Part shown: positions 12,283-24,699 of the stretch, piece after piece
Layout of the letters: each line of letters begins with the position of its first letter
Position numbering within the stretch: position 1 is the first letter of the stretch
Source of the DNA: Rhodocollybia butyracea
Lineage: Eukaryota; Basidiomycota; Agaricomycetes; Agaricales; Omphalotaceae
Length of the DNA stretch: 64,000 nucleotides
Assembly: GCA_015501585.1 (NCBI GenBank)
Contig: JADNRY010000037.1
Span: forward strand, 1 to 64,000
Direction: 5' to 3'
Notes under the pieces: model-generated
Told to the model about the DNA's origin: nothing
The model's database searches: none
What the model saw: the letters and a program-made list of their open reading frames with translations, nothing else
Position numbers and translations under genes: made by a program

Positions 12283-13756
12283 ATGTTTCTTATTACCGCC
12301 ATTGTCATCGGTACGTTCCTGGAGGTTCTGCTTTACGGTGGGTTTTTTCCTCGATGTATGTGCACCTACTCTCACATCTTCTAGGTGTTTACGTGGCAAC
12401 GTTCATCAGACATGTCCAAATTCTAGTACGACGCCGGAAAAAACTGCTCCCTAAAACATTCATCTATCTTTCAACAGCAAGTTTACTGCTCTTTGTGATT
12501 GCAACTATAGTACGCAATTAGGACAATTAATTCAAAAAAATTGTAATTGATGGAGTCTTTGTGCAGACCATGGTGGCGGATATCATTTTTGCCACACAAA
12601 ATATCCTTGCAAACCCCACTGGGCCTAATGACTTCTTTGGGTATGCAAAAAGGCGGGACATCAAGTCTGTATGTAGTACGTTCGCTATAGCGGTTTCAGA
12701 CACAGTTTTGGTGCGCTGAGTACTAATTCCTTAACTGCGTTGTATACATACTCAATCCTGCGTAGCTTTATCGTTTGTATATCCTCTACAACTCTCGTCT
12801 TCGCATTGTCGCCCTCCCTTTATTGGTGTTCATGGTTGAATGTGGTGTGTCTGTTTGTTATCACGCTTGACTCTCTAGTATTAAAGTTGGAAGGTATCGG
12901 AACATGGAGCATAATCTCACTCTCTCAGCAAAATAACATCGACCCCTGGATCGGTGATCATCTACGAAAATTGACTCTTTCTCAAAACATCTTTGGCTTC
13001 ATTTCAACTGGCCTGAATGTGATGTGTACTAGTAATGGCATCTTCCTACTCCTTTGAGAAACATGATGACTTACTAGAAAGGTCAAAAGGTCTTATTGTT
13101 GCTTGTATGTGGCGCTCCCACCGTCGACTTTTGGCCACAGGAGTACCCGATCTGCAATCACCGAGCGCATATCTTCGGGTTGGAGCTATTATTATTAATT
13201 CCGGTGTGTCCCAGAAACTTTTGACTTGGTCTCTTGGTTTAAATTGGCATTCACAGCTATAATCAATATTGTTTGGTGGCTCACTGTCTTTGTGACTTCG
13301 AATGTCTCATCAGTTGTGTACCAGGCGCTTGATCCTTCAGTAGGTCTCAACATTGCACCAAGCCATTGCCCAGTGACTGACTATCATCCTAGTATGCTTG
13401 TGTCACTGTAGGCTGAGTTGTATACCACTGAAGTTCATAAAAGCTAATCTGCTATGCCTTGGCTTTCAGGGCTTGATAGTAAGTTGAAGTTCCTTGAGTT
13501 TCGAATTGGTCTCGAAGATTCTCACTCTTCACCTCAGTTTTCCGCAATCATTGTCAGTGCTTCAAGGGCGCCTTCCAAGTGGGAGTCATTCACCCCTCTT
13601 TCTTTTCCACCCGAAGCCTTTCCCCAAGATCGTTCTATACTATCAATTGACTTTTCAACAAACAATATGTTGGAGGCCTGTGTTCAGCCAGCGGACTCAT
13701 CATCTTCCCTGGAGAGATCAAATAATGGGGTGTCACTCAAAGAGACAGTTTACTAG
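12283..13756 (+). CDS. Multi-pass membrane protein, duplicated copy B
   Basis: This is the best preserved of the three tandem paralogues. Exon 1 (ATG at 12283) encodes MFLITAIVIGTFLEVLLYG. Later exons give VYVATFIRHVQILVRRRKK, a helix with YLSTASLLLFVI, then a stretch around NILANPTGPNDFFGYAKRR. They continue with a YILYNSRLRIVALPLLVF helix, an extracellular or loop segment with two Asn-rich patches, and the cytoplasmic motif ACMWRSHRRLLATGV. A further helix and a Ser-rich tail end at the stop 13754-13756. The pattern of about seven helices and short introns is that of an Agaricomycete-expanded membrane family of unknown function; a receptor-like role is only a guess. Exon borders were inferred by reading splice sites. 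Confidence 0.65.
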
Positions 13757-16641
13757 TATGTAGGCTGAGCTCATTCTGCTCTGCGAAGTTAACAAGCGCT
13801 TATAGACGATAGAGTTAGAGACATGAAGAGTCCCGAAGCCACACTTGTTTGAGACCATTCCGAATGCTGGTTCATTATTGTGGCCTGCTTTAGTCTGCGG
13901 CGATATCAGTATTTCACGAGCAGCTATTTGTATTTTTCTGTCTTCTCTGAATCTTGTCTATTCGCATCTGTAAGTATTACTGCCAGTGTAGTGTTATGTA
14001 ACGTTTCGTTTCCTGCTCAATTCGTACTACATTAAGCTTACAAGTCTAGTAAGACTCTGAGACCAAATCAGTAAAATAATGGATGACACAAATAAAAAAC
14101 TTGTACTCCCCGGCCTCAATATCTACTGCGAAAGTTGCAAGCTGTCAAAGATCACTGGCGATTGGCTAGTGCTCAAGCTGTAGTACTTATTCCTGGATGA
14201 CTTTTAACAAAATTTGAAACATGCTCATTCAACCCATCGAAAAGTGTTGAGCAACATCTGGGGTAAAAAGAAAAAAAACAACAATTGGCATTGATTTCGG
14301 CAATGGCCAACCTGGGGATCGAACCCGAGACTATCGGGTAAACGTAGTGGCGCAGTCCAACCAAAATAAGCGCCTACGCCTCTGTTCTCATGTACGTTCC
14401 CGCTGTATACCTACCCGCTTGCCTACCCGCCTAGGCTCTGCATCCCAATGCAAAAAGCGTAGAAGAGCCGACAATCTGGGTACATCCGCAACTTCTCTCC
14501 TCAAGAACTCAGGCCTCAGTGTTGAGTCGATCGAGACCCTGCACTGTCGGTGGAATACACCATGTCACGCTACTCTAGCAAATTCAGAGCCCAGTCTCAG
14601 CTCTGACGTGGAATGTCTCAAACCGCAGGCGTATCTTGCACTCGACGGTATTCACGTGCGTTCCGATGTCGACGCCCAGGGTGCCATAGGCAGCAGACTA
14701 CCCAACCTGCACATTCCTTACGACGTATTCTTGGACAGCGAACCACAAGGGCCCATATCGCATGCTTTCTGCACCGCAAATCGTCGAGTGGGTCGATGTA
14801 AAGTTCGCGCATAGTCTGTTGGATGATCTATGGAAGGGACTCAAAGATGAAACGCCAAAAGACGAGAGCAGAGCTTAGGTGGCTCTTTTGGAAGGACATG
14901 TCCATGCTGCACTGGTACGCATATTTCGCATTTGCTTCCAACGCTAACTTTCCCAAAGATTCGATCCCAGCCTCCTCGTTCCTTCCTCCAGTCCTTGTCC
15001 GCTCAACTCTGCCTTCCGCAGCCAAATCTCTACTAGCTCTACCTCCGACATCCGGATTCTTTCTCTATAAGCTTCCTCAGTCCCTTCCGAACCACCTCAA
15101 ACTATCCTATTGCCAGAATATCTCCCACAATGAAAAAAACAATCTTAAGCGACTATGCCGATGCTATCAAGGCATTATCTGAAACCTGGGCTCACCAAAG
15201 TGGTTCTTGGGATCAGGGTATGTACCGAGTTTCTTGTTTATTCGTTTCATCTCACTGATGAGACTTCAACAGGCATCCTACACCGCTCGATGTACTATTA
15301 TTCGCATACATACATTGTTTATTACAGTCATCCGACGCGGTTTGTGCACAAGTCAGGGCAAGAGTTAATCTCGTAGCTTGGGAGTTGACATTGAGAGTAC
15401 GCAGGACGTCAAAGCAGCGTTTTTTAGCTAGAGTGTTTATCGTTTACTCTGTTCTTCCCTGTTCCATTCCTCTTGCCATTTCCACCTGAGAAACATTTTT
15501 GTGGAGCAGTAATCATCTTCATGAACCTACCAGGGAGAGTCAATGCGGTTCACACCAAAACCAGTTGCGAAAGACATCATTTCTTTTTGGTAGGCCCCCG
15601 AGATGGCTGTATCGGTCTACCTTGATTGAATTGGCTGGCTTAAAATAAACTTAATAAAACTCAAGCAATCAGCAATCAGAGCCAAAGCTGACCCCACAGC
15701 TTGGCCACAGCCATCTCTGCTATCCGTCTGCTTTGTCTTTCTTCACTTTCTTGGGCTCCCACGTCAGCGAAATGTGAGTCGGCTGGAAGGGGCCGTTATC
15801 TGGTTCTCTCTCGAACAGCAGACCCCTGGCACTATGAGTCCCGGTATGGTCAGAGCTGTCTACTCCCCGACAGCCTCTTCGGCTCCTGCTCACACATATG
15901 TTCTGCTGATGCTTCTTGAACTTCTGGTAGTACACCTATGTATTCAGTAACCGTGGATCATCAACCAGGTATCACAGTACAGAAATCAAGCACACCAGGC
16001 TCCTGTGTGGTGACTCAATTCTTCTCACCTACCATGCGGTACCTCTGTCTGGGCGCCCATTGGACAACACCAACACCTGTCATATGGCACACACCATGAA
16101 ACGCTACAGCATGTGCTCCTGCAGTGCTTCACCAGAATCCCCGCCCTCCTTCCTCGACGCAATCGCTCCCCATGTGGCTTTGCCATCGGATAGAACATTC
16201 TCAGATTCAAAGGCATACTTTTATCTGTAGCAGCTCATTTTTCACTGGACGAGGGCCATCAGGCTGACGGCCAAGTTTATTCATGACTCGGTGATGGTAT
16301 GTTGGCGGGGGTTCACGGAGAACGACTCAAAAGGTGGGGATAGTGGTGATGCAGAGGAGTGAGTGCATTAGCTTATGCCCAAACATGTACTTATTGCTCT
16401 TTTTCTCCCACACCATGTTGTGGTCTACCTTCCCCTTTGCGGGTCGAGCTCGCTGCAGTGTGGCTGTTCCCTCGTGGGACCCCGCCCAATGGCGGAGATC
16501 TATCTATCAATCAAACCGCCTGGTAACTATGCATAAACCTCAGTTAGAGAAATTGAACCAATGCCTCAATACTTAAGAGACGCCGCAATACATAAGAGAC
16601 GCCGCTATACTTAAGAGACAAGCGGAGCCTCGGGCAGCCCC
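13757..16641. other. Non-coding leader of duplicated unit C
   Basis: The junction between units B and C lies near 14150, where sequence matching 10399 onward restarts. A plus-strand open frame at 14347-14814 (155 codons) overlaps the repeated block, but its counterpart in unit B is broken, so I do not call it a gene. Around 15985-16220 there is sequence absent from the other units; one frame reads HHETLQHVLLQC, faintly like the zinc-binding tail of LINE reverse transcriptases. No intact gene is supported. Confidence 0.55.
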
Positions 16642-18135
16642 ATGTTTCTTATCACTACCATTTTCATCGGTATATTCCTGGAAGTTCTGGTTTACGGTGA
16701 GTTTTTCTTCAATGTGCACCTAGCGATTCTCACAGCCTTCCCTTGATTGTCTAGGCGTTTACGTGACAACTTTCATCAGACATGTTCGGATTCTAGTTTT
16801 GCGCCGGAAAAAGTTGCCCCCCAAAACGTTCATTTATCTTTCAACAGCAAGTTTACTGCTCTTTGTGGTTGTGACTGTGGTATGCAATGATAATAAATTA
16901 GGACACTAAAAAATAATGAGAACTCATGGAGTCTTTGTGTAGACCCTGGTGGCGGATCTCATTTTCGCCACACATATCTTCAAAAATCCCGCTGACCCTA
17001 TTGATTTCTCTGGGTATAGCAAAAGACGCAGCATCAATGTTGGATGCTGTGTGTTTGCTATAGTGATTTCAAATGCAATTTTGGTGTGTAGTTCTTTGAC
17101 CGTGTTGCGTATATACTCAATCCGATGTAGCTCTATCGTTCGTATATCCTCTATAATTCTCGTCTTTGCATCGTCGCCCTTCCTCTATTGGTATTTGTGG
17201 TTGAATGCGGTATTATATCTGTTTGCTATTTTTTACTCTCTATTAATGTTTTCATTGGAAGGCGTCGGAATATGGAGTATATGTCCCCAAGTTTCTTCAA
17301 ACACCGTCGTGGACCCCTGGTCTACTCATCATCATCGGCAAAAATTGACTCTTGCTCTAGCCATCTTTGGTTTCGTTTCAGGTGCCATGAACGTGATGTG
17401 TACTAGTAAGTAATGGCATCTTCCTACTCTTTTGATAAACATGATGGCTTACTAGAAGAATCAAAAGGTCTTATTATTGCCTATATGTGGCGCTCCCACC
17501 GTCGACTGTTGGCCGCAGGAGTACACAATCTGCAGTCACCAAGTGCGTACGCTCGAGTTGGTGCTATCTTGATTAATTCCGGTGTGTCCCACTGAACATT
17601 TTGTCTCTGGTCTTTCGTTAAATTGGCGTTCATAGCTGCAATCAACATTGTCTGGTGGCTCGGTGTATTTGTGACTTCCACTATCTCGTCGCTTCTGTAT
17701 GAGGTGTATTCTGCTCCGGTTAGTCTCATCCTTGAATTAAGCTATTGCCTCAGTGAGATACTGACTAGTACACTGTAGTATGCTTGTGTCACTGTACGTT
17801 GAGTTACATGCAAAGTACATAGAAGCTAATCTGCCATACCTTGGCTTTTAATTTAGGCCTTGATAGTAAGAAGTTCTTTGAGTTAATAATTTCGAAATAG
17901 GATTCTCACTTCAAGCCAGTTTTCCACAATTATTGTCAGCGCTTCGAGGACACCTTCATCGGAGTCATTCCAAGTCACCCCCATTTCTTTTCCACCACAA
18001 GCCTTCCCCCAAGGTTCCATGCCATCGACGGACTCTTTGTCAGCAAATGATATGTTAGAGGTTGATGTCCAGTTGACAGAATCATTTTCCCTGGAGAGAT
18101 CAAATAATGGAGTATCACCCAAAGAGACGGTGTAG
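16642..18135 (+). CDS. Multi-pass membrane protein, duplicated copy C
   Basis: Third paralogue. The ATG at 16642 is preceded by the same GCGGAGCCTC phrase that precedes copies A and B, supporting the start and shared promoters. The exon at about 16946-17405 encodes VADLIFATHIFKNP and SGYSKRRSINVG, then hydrophobic segments. The following exon encodes IAYMWRSHRRLLAAGVHNLQSPSAYARVGAIL, retaining the loop motif intact. The tail is Ser/Thr-rich and ends at 18133-18135. No clear frameshift was found in the parts I could align, but the exon at 17620-17760 was hard to follow. Function is unknown. Confidence 0.6.
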
Positions 18136-18693
18136 GTAGTAGGTAGGTGAAGAGTCCTGAAGCATGGTTGTTTGAAATCATGCCTAAGTTGGTACTCATT
18201 CGCCATATACTACGGCTTGTTTCAACCTTCTCAACTCCCCTCCAGTGACGAGCAGCTATTTGACTTGTATTTGACAGCTAGTATTTTTGAATCCTGTCTG
18301 TTTGTAGCAGTGTAGGTAGTAGCAAAGATCTCTCCATCCAAGTGTGTATACCTATGTTCAGAGATGTCAGATTAATACAAGTCAGTGACAGTTGTAGTAG
18401 GGGATCCCGGCAAGAGGAGACGCTCAGGGCCGGTGTTTGGTTGTGCTTGGCAGGGACATTAGATAGTTCACATGTTGTATTCATGTTTTCCAATTGATCT
18501 ACGACATATCTGCTGCATCGTATCTGAGATCTCGGCACTGCTACTCCATTTTGGTGACGAGAGCGCGATTTGTCCTTGGCCTTGCTTTTGCTGTGTTATT
18601 TGCTTGCTTTTTGCTCTGCCGGCACACTTTTTTCTGTTGTGAAAATTTTTCATTCCACCCTGGCCCCAAAACGAGACGAATTTGGACGGTTTA
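18136..18693. other. Intergenic, no feature recognised
   Basis: This is the end of the triplicated unit followed by unique sequence. No gene, repeat or RNA is supported. Confidence 0.5.
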
Positions 18694-19316
18694 CTATCAT
18701 GCCCATCAATTTTCAAAAATGATCAAATGCACAGACTTTTTTAAAACACCCATTAAGAGGATTTCCGCTCTCAAATCGTGATAAGTATGTATCGGAAATG
18801 AAGTATAGATACCTATTCCATTACCTCTCAGTCTTTTTTGTGTCAAATTTGGATGAATACTCGTTTGGCAACCTGTTTTCTGTGGGAAATACGTGTATTT
18901 TTCTTGAAAATCAAGTATTTTAACTTCTACATATGATAGAAACACAGGAAGAAGCTTGAGATGTGTGTGAATGTAGCATTAAGTGCATCGGAGCCTCTCT
19001 CCGAGACAGTACACAAGAAGAATAGTGCTCTAGAGGAAGTTGAGGCAGATTTGTGACTTTTACGTGACAAACTCCCCGCTATCGAATATATGGCAGACCG
19101 TGATTTCGATGTGACTGATCTTTTGAAAATCTCTGTGCAAAACAGTTCTTCACGCCGGAGAGCTTTACGAAGGTATCTAATTGCTCTAAAAAGTAGATAG
19201 AAAGTTTATTAGAGTACTATCCCCTCTACGTATCAAATCCGGTGGCAATCGGGCTACGTTCAAGGCATTTCCGAGGTGCTTCTTTAAATTTTTTTGAAAA
19301 ACTAGAGGCATGATAG
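18694..19316. mobile_element. TA-flanked inverted-repeat element, 623 bp
   Basis: The left end CTATCATGCCCATCA and the complement of the right end CTATCATGCCTCTAG match over about 28 bp with a few mismatches, continuing into TTTTCAAAAA. Both sides are flanked by TA (18692-18693 and 19317-19318), as in Tc1/mariner-type insertions. It has no transposase. It lies directly upstream of the gag fragment. Confidence 0.6.
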
Positions 19317-19338
19317 TATTGGGATAAAGTCAACTTCT

Positions 19339-20450
19339 TTGATCATATCTGATCAGAGTACATCCACGGCCGACGGCACACAGACTAGATTAGATCACTG
19401 GTTACAAAAACAGAGACAGCCGCTGCCGAACGTTCCTCAGACCGTTTTCCCTACAAAAAGAAGGATGGTAGAATCTCACGTTGCCCAGTTTGGTGGTGAT
19501 ATAGGTGAAAAACAAAATGCAGTTGACTTTGAGCGCTCCTTCTTGAGGGCCATGCGAGCATCAGGTGTCGACAAAAAGGATTTCGTTTCAGAATTCCAGT
19601 TGTATTTAACGCATGGGAGCCCTGCCGACAATTGGTACACAGCTGCCGCTGCCGCCGCAAATGACTGGGATGCATTTGTTGCTGTATTTCGGATCAAGTT
19701 TCCTGCTCCTAAAGTTCAGGCCAGGACACCCATGGAGTACAAATGAATCCTCACAGAATTGCGCCTCGATGAGGCGAAGTTGCTAGAGCGTCATCCAGAC
19801 ACCAATAATTATATGTGGAAATGGTATGCTGACAAACTGTACCACTACGCTAAACTTGCCAATATCGAGAATGGTTGTTCCTCAATAATCTCGGTTCGTG
19901 ATGTACTTCCTCCTTCGTTGCGAGTCAAGGTCAGCGATGAGCAGGCTAATTGGAAGGACTTCACCGATGCAATTAAAGCTGTGAAGAAGCAGGAAATTGA
20001 GGAAGGAACGGAACGTCAAAAGCTGAGGTGGCAGCAGTTCAGAAGGGGTTATGGGAACGCATCCCCCCTGTGCCAGAGACACCATCCAAAGCTCTGGGCC
20101 ACTCTCTTGCAGGTATGGGTTTTGGGGATGGCTCCAGAGGTGGCTATGGAGGAGGCTACCGTGGGGGATATGCTGGCGGAACTAGGGGCAGTTACAGAGG
20201 TCAGGGAGGTGGACCTGGACAGAGGATCGGCACACCACTTACCTCGGAACAAATAACCACACTCGCTCGAAACGCAGTACTTCTCACCCATCATCCTAAT
20301 ACCCCAGAGGGTCTTCAGGCCTATCGAGAGCAGCTGGCGGCGTGGGCGAACCGGTGGGGCTGAGAAGCAGTTATCAACTATGAAAAACCTGTCCCACTCA
20401 AGCCGGGAATGTCCCCAGTCGCATCTGGAGCACCTCATACGCCCAGTAAA
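19339..20450 (+). pseudogene. gag: Gypsy-type Gag fragment
   Basis: The frame encodes a capsid-like region (FERSFLRAMRASGVDKKDF, LYLTHGSPADNWYTAA, WDAFVAVFRIKFP) well known from Agaricomycete Gypsy Gags. It continues in the same frame past a TGA at 19744 into YAKLANIENG and VRDVLPPSLRVKV. Around 20030 the frame shifts, and a glycine/arginine-rich stretch (GGYGGGYRGGYAGG) leads to TPEGLQAYREQLAAWANRWG. After another shift, a proline-rich spacer precedes where a CCHC knuckle would be. No ATG is found at the 5' side. Pol is absent downstream. This is a dead fragment. Confidence 0.8.
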
Positions 20451-20460
20451 CCAAGGTAGT

Positions 20461-20510
20461 AGCCTATGCCATGGGGGGGGGGGGGGGGGGGGGGGGGGAT
20501 GGCATAGGCT
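20461..20510. repeat. Hairpin with 12-bp arms and a 26-G loop
   Basis: The perfect inverted repeat AGCCTATGCCAT / ATGGCATAGGCT (20461-20472 and 20499-20510) encloses an uninterrupted run of 26 G (20473-20498). The plus strand could form G-quadruplexes closed by a stem; the minus strand gives a C26 loop. It sits just after the Gag fragment. Confidence 0.9.
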
Positions 20511-20763
20511 GTTATGATGGAGATCCGCTATCGCCCTATAGCGCAATAAAAGCTGGATAATTCCAGTGGACTTTAGCGTTACAGGGTTCTCGGATATCAT
20601 TTCCGCTACTACCGGTTAGTCCCGGCCCTTCCTTCCAGCGTGCCTAGACCGTAGTCATCAGGCGCTGCCGCCCCTCCCTGCCCTTCGTTTAAGCTATATA
20701 GATAGGGAGTAAACATTGTTTATTGTTAAGCTACATACACAAATAATAGCGCGCAAATTATAC
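20511..20763. other. Short non-coding stretch between gag and KDZ fragments
   Basis: No gene is seen. On the minus strand, a TGTAACGC-like phrase near 20577-20585 could be an LTR edge but has no partner that I recognise. Confidence 0.4.
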
Positions 20764-21665
20764 TCAATCTGTAGATATCTGCACTACAGCAATCAGCTCT
20801 GCGAGGGCATTGTCCTCCTCGTCGGGGTCTTCGTCGGGTGGCGGCGCGTCCTGGTCCGTATCATGGTCGTTGAGGGTGGACGGCTGAGCATCTGCCGACA
20901 AGGCATCTTGTACCAGCGGGTACAGCGCACCACGCCCTGGTATAAGAGTTCCTGTAAAGCCCGGCATCTTCTCCAGTTTCTTCAGCCTTATGAGGTGCAT
21001 GTCGTTGCAACAGCCGCGCTCCCAGCCATGTTTTTCGACCTGTATGGCTAGAAGGGGGTCGGTTTTTTGTACTTCATCAGCTTTAAGACGGATGTAGGCG
21101 GTTTCCTCGTGAATGTAAGTGACGAGAGAGCGGATCTCCTTGTTGAGCCGTGCAATTTCTTCAGGTGCCCGCAAGAGCTTGTAATACTGGTCGAGGGCCA
21201 AACGACCCGCTGGTTGGGCCCATGGTTCACTGCGCACATCACGTCAAGCATCGCGGAGGAGGTCAAAGTCAGAAAGAAATGAGTATTCGAGTACTTGTTC
21301 CCAGGTCAATTGGGGGCGGTCGAGCTCGAATGCTGCATCATTGTACGCGGTAACAGTGGTGCAAATGGCCTGAGATCTTGCCTTCAGGGCGTTGGCAATA
21401 TGGGTTCGGAGCTTGTACCCTAGAAATGAAAACCATTAAGGAATAGGGGTGACAAGTGAGATCGGTACACACCAGTGCGAGACATATTGAGTTTCGTGAG
21501 CTCAAACAGTCGGGCAACGACCAACCCCTCCAGCCTGTCCAGGGCCCTCTGCTACTTTGCCATTGCTACCATCTTCTTAACCTTCTCCCACTCCTCTGAG
21601 CCGGAAGTCCATCAATCTTTGACACCCAATTGCACCTCCAGCGTTTGGACTTCTTTCTTGAGGTC
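20764..21665 (-). pseudogene. KDZ transposase, C-terminal fragment
   Basis: The minus-strand translation has the hallmarks of the C-terminal half of Kyakuja-Dileera-Zisupton transposases. In order these are: KYQRALD-like QRALDRLEGLVVARLFEL, the segment KLRTHIANALKARSQAI, EQVLEYSFLSDFDLLRDA, PWAQPAGRLALDQYYKLL and RAPEEIARLNKEIRSLVTYI. An acidic Asp/Glu/Pro-rich tail ends at 20764. A GT-AG intron at about 21421-21472 separates the first segment from the rest. Three in-frame stops (after GVKD, after VAMAK, and in LLRDA-stop-RDV) kill it. The catalytic N-terminal half is missing because the fragment is cut at 21665 by LTR element copy 2 and does not resume on its far side. Confidence 0.82.
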
Positions 21666-21918
21666 TATAACGCGCCCTATGGGCAAAGTCCTTAAGAACA
21701 CCGGTGAACACGACAAATAGGATACTATTGTGTGTACGACGGTGTAAAAGACTAACTAGACTCTTAAGTAATCATACAATACTTATAGTAACAGATTTAT
21801 TATATAATTAATAATAAATAGAATGATAAGATAGACCGTTTGGTCTATCGGCGGCGTCTAGGATGACCGTATCGCCGGATACGGTCAGTGGTGATTATGG
21901 AGAGGCGGAGGCGTTACA
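21666..21918 (-). repeat. 3' LTR of gag-only element copy 2
   Basis: This 253-bp repeat differs from 24700-24952 at a handful of sites, all at CpG dinucleotides or their decay products. The purine tract lies just inside it. Confidence 0.9.
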
Positions 21919-22256
21919 CCCTCCCCCACCAGATTAACATCGGGATGTGAATCGAAAATGGTAATGACATCATCACCATCCAAACCATTTTTAATTTGGT
22001 TTAACATAGAATGATCCCGTATCAAGTACGGGATTAATTGATGCGGCGCATCAGATTTTCGGACTTGTCCAAATCAAACAATAGTGGGGCGTACCACTAG
22101 AGCATGATTTGATTCGGAAATGTCCGAATGTTCAACGCGCAGACTCAGAAGTTTCCGAGTATTGCTTAATGAGGATTCTCAGTGAGAATCTGGGCTGAGG
22201 ATAAGTAGTGATGCCCAGGTAAGGCATATACCTGGGCGTCGGAATAAACCAATAAA

Positions 22257-24544
22257 TCATTCGGAAGGTTTATCCTTTCCGATATTTAAGGAGGTGTCCT
22301 CCTCGATTGGCTCAAGAACATTTTTAATGTTCTCGGTGTCCGACTCATCGGGGTGTTCTGATGATTCAAGTTCATCGTCTCTATTCCTAGAAGAGACATA
22401 ATATTTAGTGAGGGCCGTGTGGTCCTCAATGCGTGTGACGGCTCTGACCATCACTTCTAATTTGGCATACTCCGGAACGATCCCCTCGTTCGTGAGTTGC
22501 CTGATAATATTGAAGGGTAATCCCTCAATGAACCGTTTCTGCATTGTTGCATCATCCGGTGTTTGGAGCATCCGTGATGCCCATCGTGTAAGTGAGGAAT
22601 AATAATCCCTCACACCCGTATCGGGTGAATACCCAATAAGGTCAAACTGCCGTGCAGCTTGATGAATGGTCGTTGCTTGGATGCAACAATCAAAGACACC
22701 AATGATGGCGCCTTCAAATGTCCACTTAAGGACAGTGCGGTGTATACCAGCGACTTCGTCGTTATACCAGTCAAGGGCTTTGCCCTTTAGAAACATGCCA
22801 AGCACGGCAGTCCGTGTAGCATCGTAATCGTCACCGCACATGCGGTTGACTACCATCCATTGGAGAAGTGACATTAGCCACCGCTTGAAGACATCGACAT
22901 CCGGAGATCCGTCATAGATTCCCTACCTTATCTCGAATTTGTTTACGGTACACTTTGTGTACCTTGTGTTTCCATCGGGAACGACGTTCGTCGTCACCTG
23001 TTGTTTCTCGCATCTTAGATGCAAGTGAACGCAGTATTTTACGGCGCTCATTAGGAGTAATTTTACCCTTACGGGTAGCAAATTTGTCTAGCCAAGAGGC
23101 ATCAGACAAAGAGTCAGTATTTGACTCGGTATCACTAGAGTCAGATGATTCATCCGACCATGGCCTGCGTTTGCGGCCTTTGGATTTAGCACTCTTGTGC
23201 TTCCTCCCCCTTCACGGGATTTTTTGCTAGGCGCTTTCGCTCCGGCATTATTGCTTGGTCCTGGAAAGGACTCAGCGGGTGGAATGTAAAATTGATCCCA
23301 GATTTCTCTGGGAGTAGTCAATTTATCAACGGGTATTCCGTCGACATTATATCCCACCATTTGGTCGGGAAGCCCAGATGGCGCGAATCCAAAATCTCGG
23401 AGACTGGTGTTATGTTGGCATTGAATCGCTATGCGACTCATCCAATCTTTAGCTACTCCCAACGGAAGCGGCTGTGGTTGCAACTCGGCCAATACCGTTG
23501 GTACTGGCATTGAACTTGGCTCTGGCGCATTGCTGGGCGGCAATTTGGGCAGTCTTACGGTAGTGTGTACTACCGGAGGGGCAACACTTTGTGTCGACGG
23601 GGCAATGGATATGGTAGTAGGAACTACCGGAAGGGTACCGTGTTGCGGTCCCATACTGGAATGATTTCCAGTAGTGTTTGGTACAACTACTGGAGGTGTA
23701 ATAATATTGGGTACCATTGGCGCCCTTGCAGTAGGGAAGTACATTGTACTTTCCTGTGGTGGAATCGCTACTACCTGATTGAAGTTACACGTAACTTCGG
23801 TTCACTTTTAATGTTCACCGCGCTTTGTGGTGAGCAAGATTTGGTCACCGGTAATGGCCTGGGACCTCGCAGTGTCAGAGACGCTGCCTCTGCATTGGGA
23901 CTCTGTCTCATGCGGGATGTGTAGATGGGTGTCGGTATAGTTACTGACACTGGTGCGTATTCCTGTCGGAATACAGGAACATGACGGGGTGACTTGGTCA
24001 TCCCTTGTGAATACTGTTCGTCCAACAGTGATTGTTGGACTGACGGTGCCTTGGGCACAGTCTCACGCCATTGGCGTACCGAGTTGTTTGTCTCGGTATG
24101 AATATATGGTGTTGCATTGTGCAATACCGGTGGTGTGACGGCGGGCCGTCTCGGTGTGGGTGCAGCAATAGTGATTCTATTGCTGTTTCTCGATGAAGAA
24201 GATCTTTCTTCATTAGATCGGATGCTAGATGCATCCCATTTCTCAGTTATATTGAGAATACAATTGAGTACTTGCGTACTCTTGTCGAGTGATGCCGCTA
24301 CATCTTGTAGCGCAGAAGAAATCTCACTTAAACCCTCTCGGGTTGGCTGTTTCTTACGAATAGTCATAGACTGTTCATTAGGTGGACTTTTGTCCTGCCT
24401 GTAGTGCCGTCCTTCAGACGCACGCACGGAATGAGTCGCTGATGCGACTGAATAGATTGATTGTGGTGACACGTCACCACGAATGGAAGGTGCGCGATCG
24501 CGCACGCTCCGATATGACTTCTCTGATTGATTTCGAGAGGTCAT
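22257..24544 (-). pseudogene. gag: Retrotransposon Gag, frameshifted (copy 2)
   Basis: The start is the ATG at 24544 (MTSRNQSEKSYRSV). The same architecture as copy 1 follows: a low-complexity N terminus, a basic segment (RKGKITPNERRKILRSL), then a Gag helical domain with FKRWLMSLLQWM, LGMFLKGKALDWYND, YYSSLTRWASRML and an acidic tail. Frameshifts occur near 23770 (one base fewer than copy 1) and near 23210 (five C where copy 1 has six). The domain around 22260-22915 is uninterrupted, unlike copy 1. Part of the basic segment is deleted near 22918. Confidence 0.8.
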
Positions 24545-24699
24545 TGAGACAGCAAATGATATAGCGGGACGAAAAATGGAGTGTGTGTTTGTGAGTTGGA
24601 ATAATGGTTGTTATACTTGGTAGTATAACTGTTTTTAGCTTGTTAAACTAATAGCTTTGTGTTATTCACACAATAGTAATTTTTTGATGTTCAAAAAAG

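Noticed and set aside
14347..14814. 155-codon plus-strand frame in unit C
   Set aside because: The homologous block in unit B (10640-10800) is not open in the same frame, so no coding constraint is visible.
15985..16220. LINE reverse transcriptase tail (HHETLQHVLLQC)
   Set aside because: Only a dozen residues resemble the motif, without the leading cysteine pair or any upstream domain.
20049..20600. Minus-strand frame of 183 codons with a polyproline run
   Set aside because: It is the reverse of the Gag fragment and of the G26 tract; no family resemblance.
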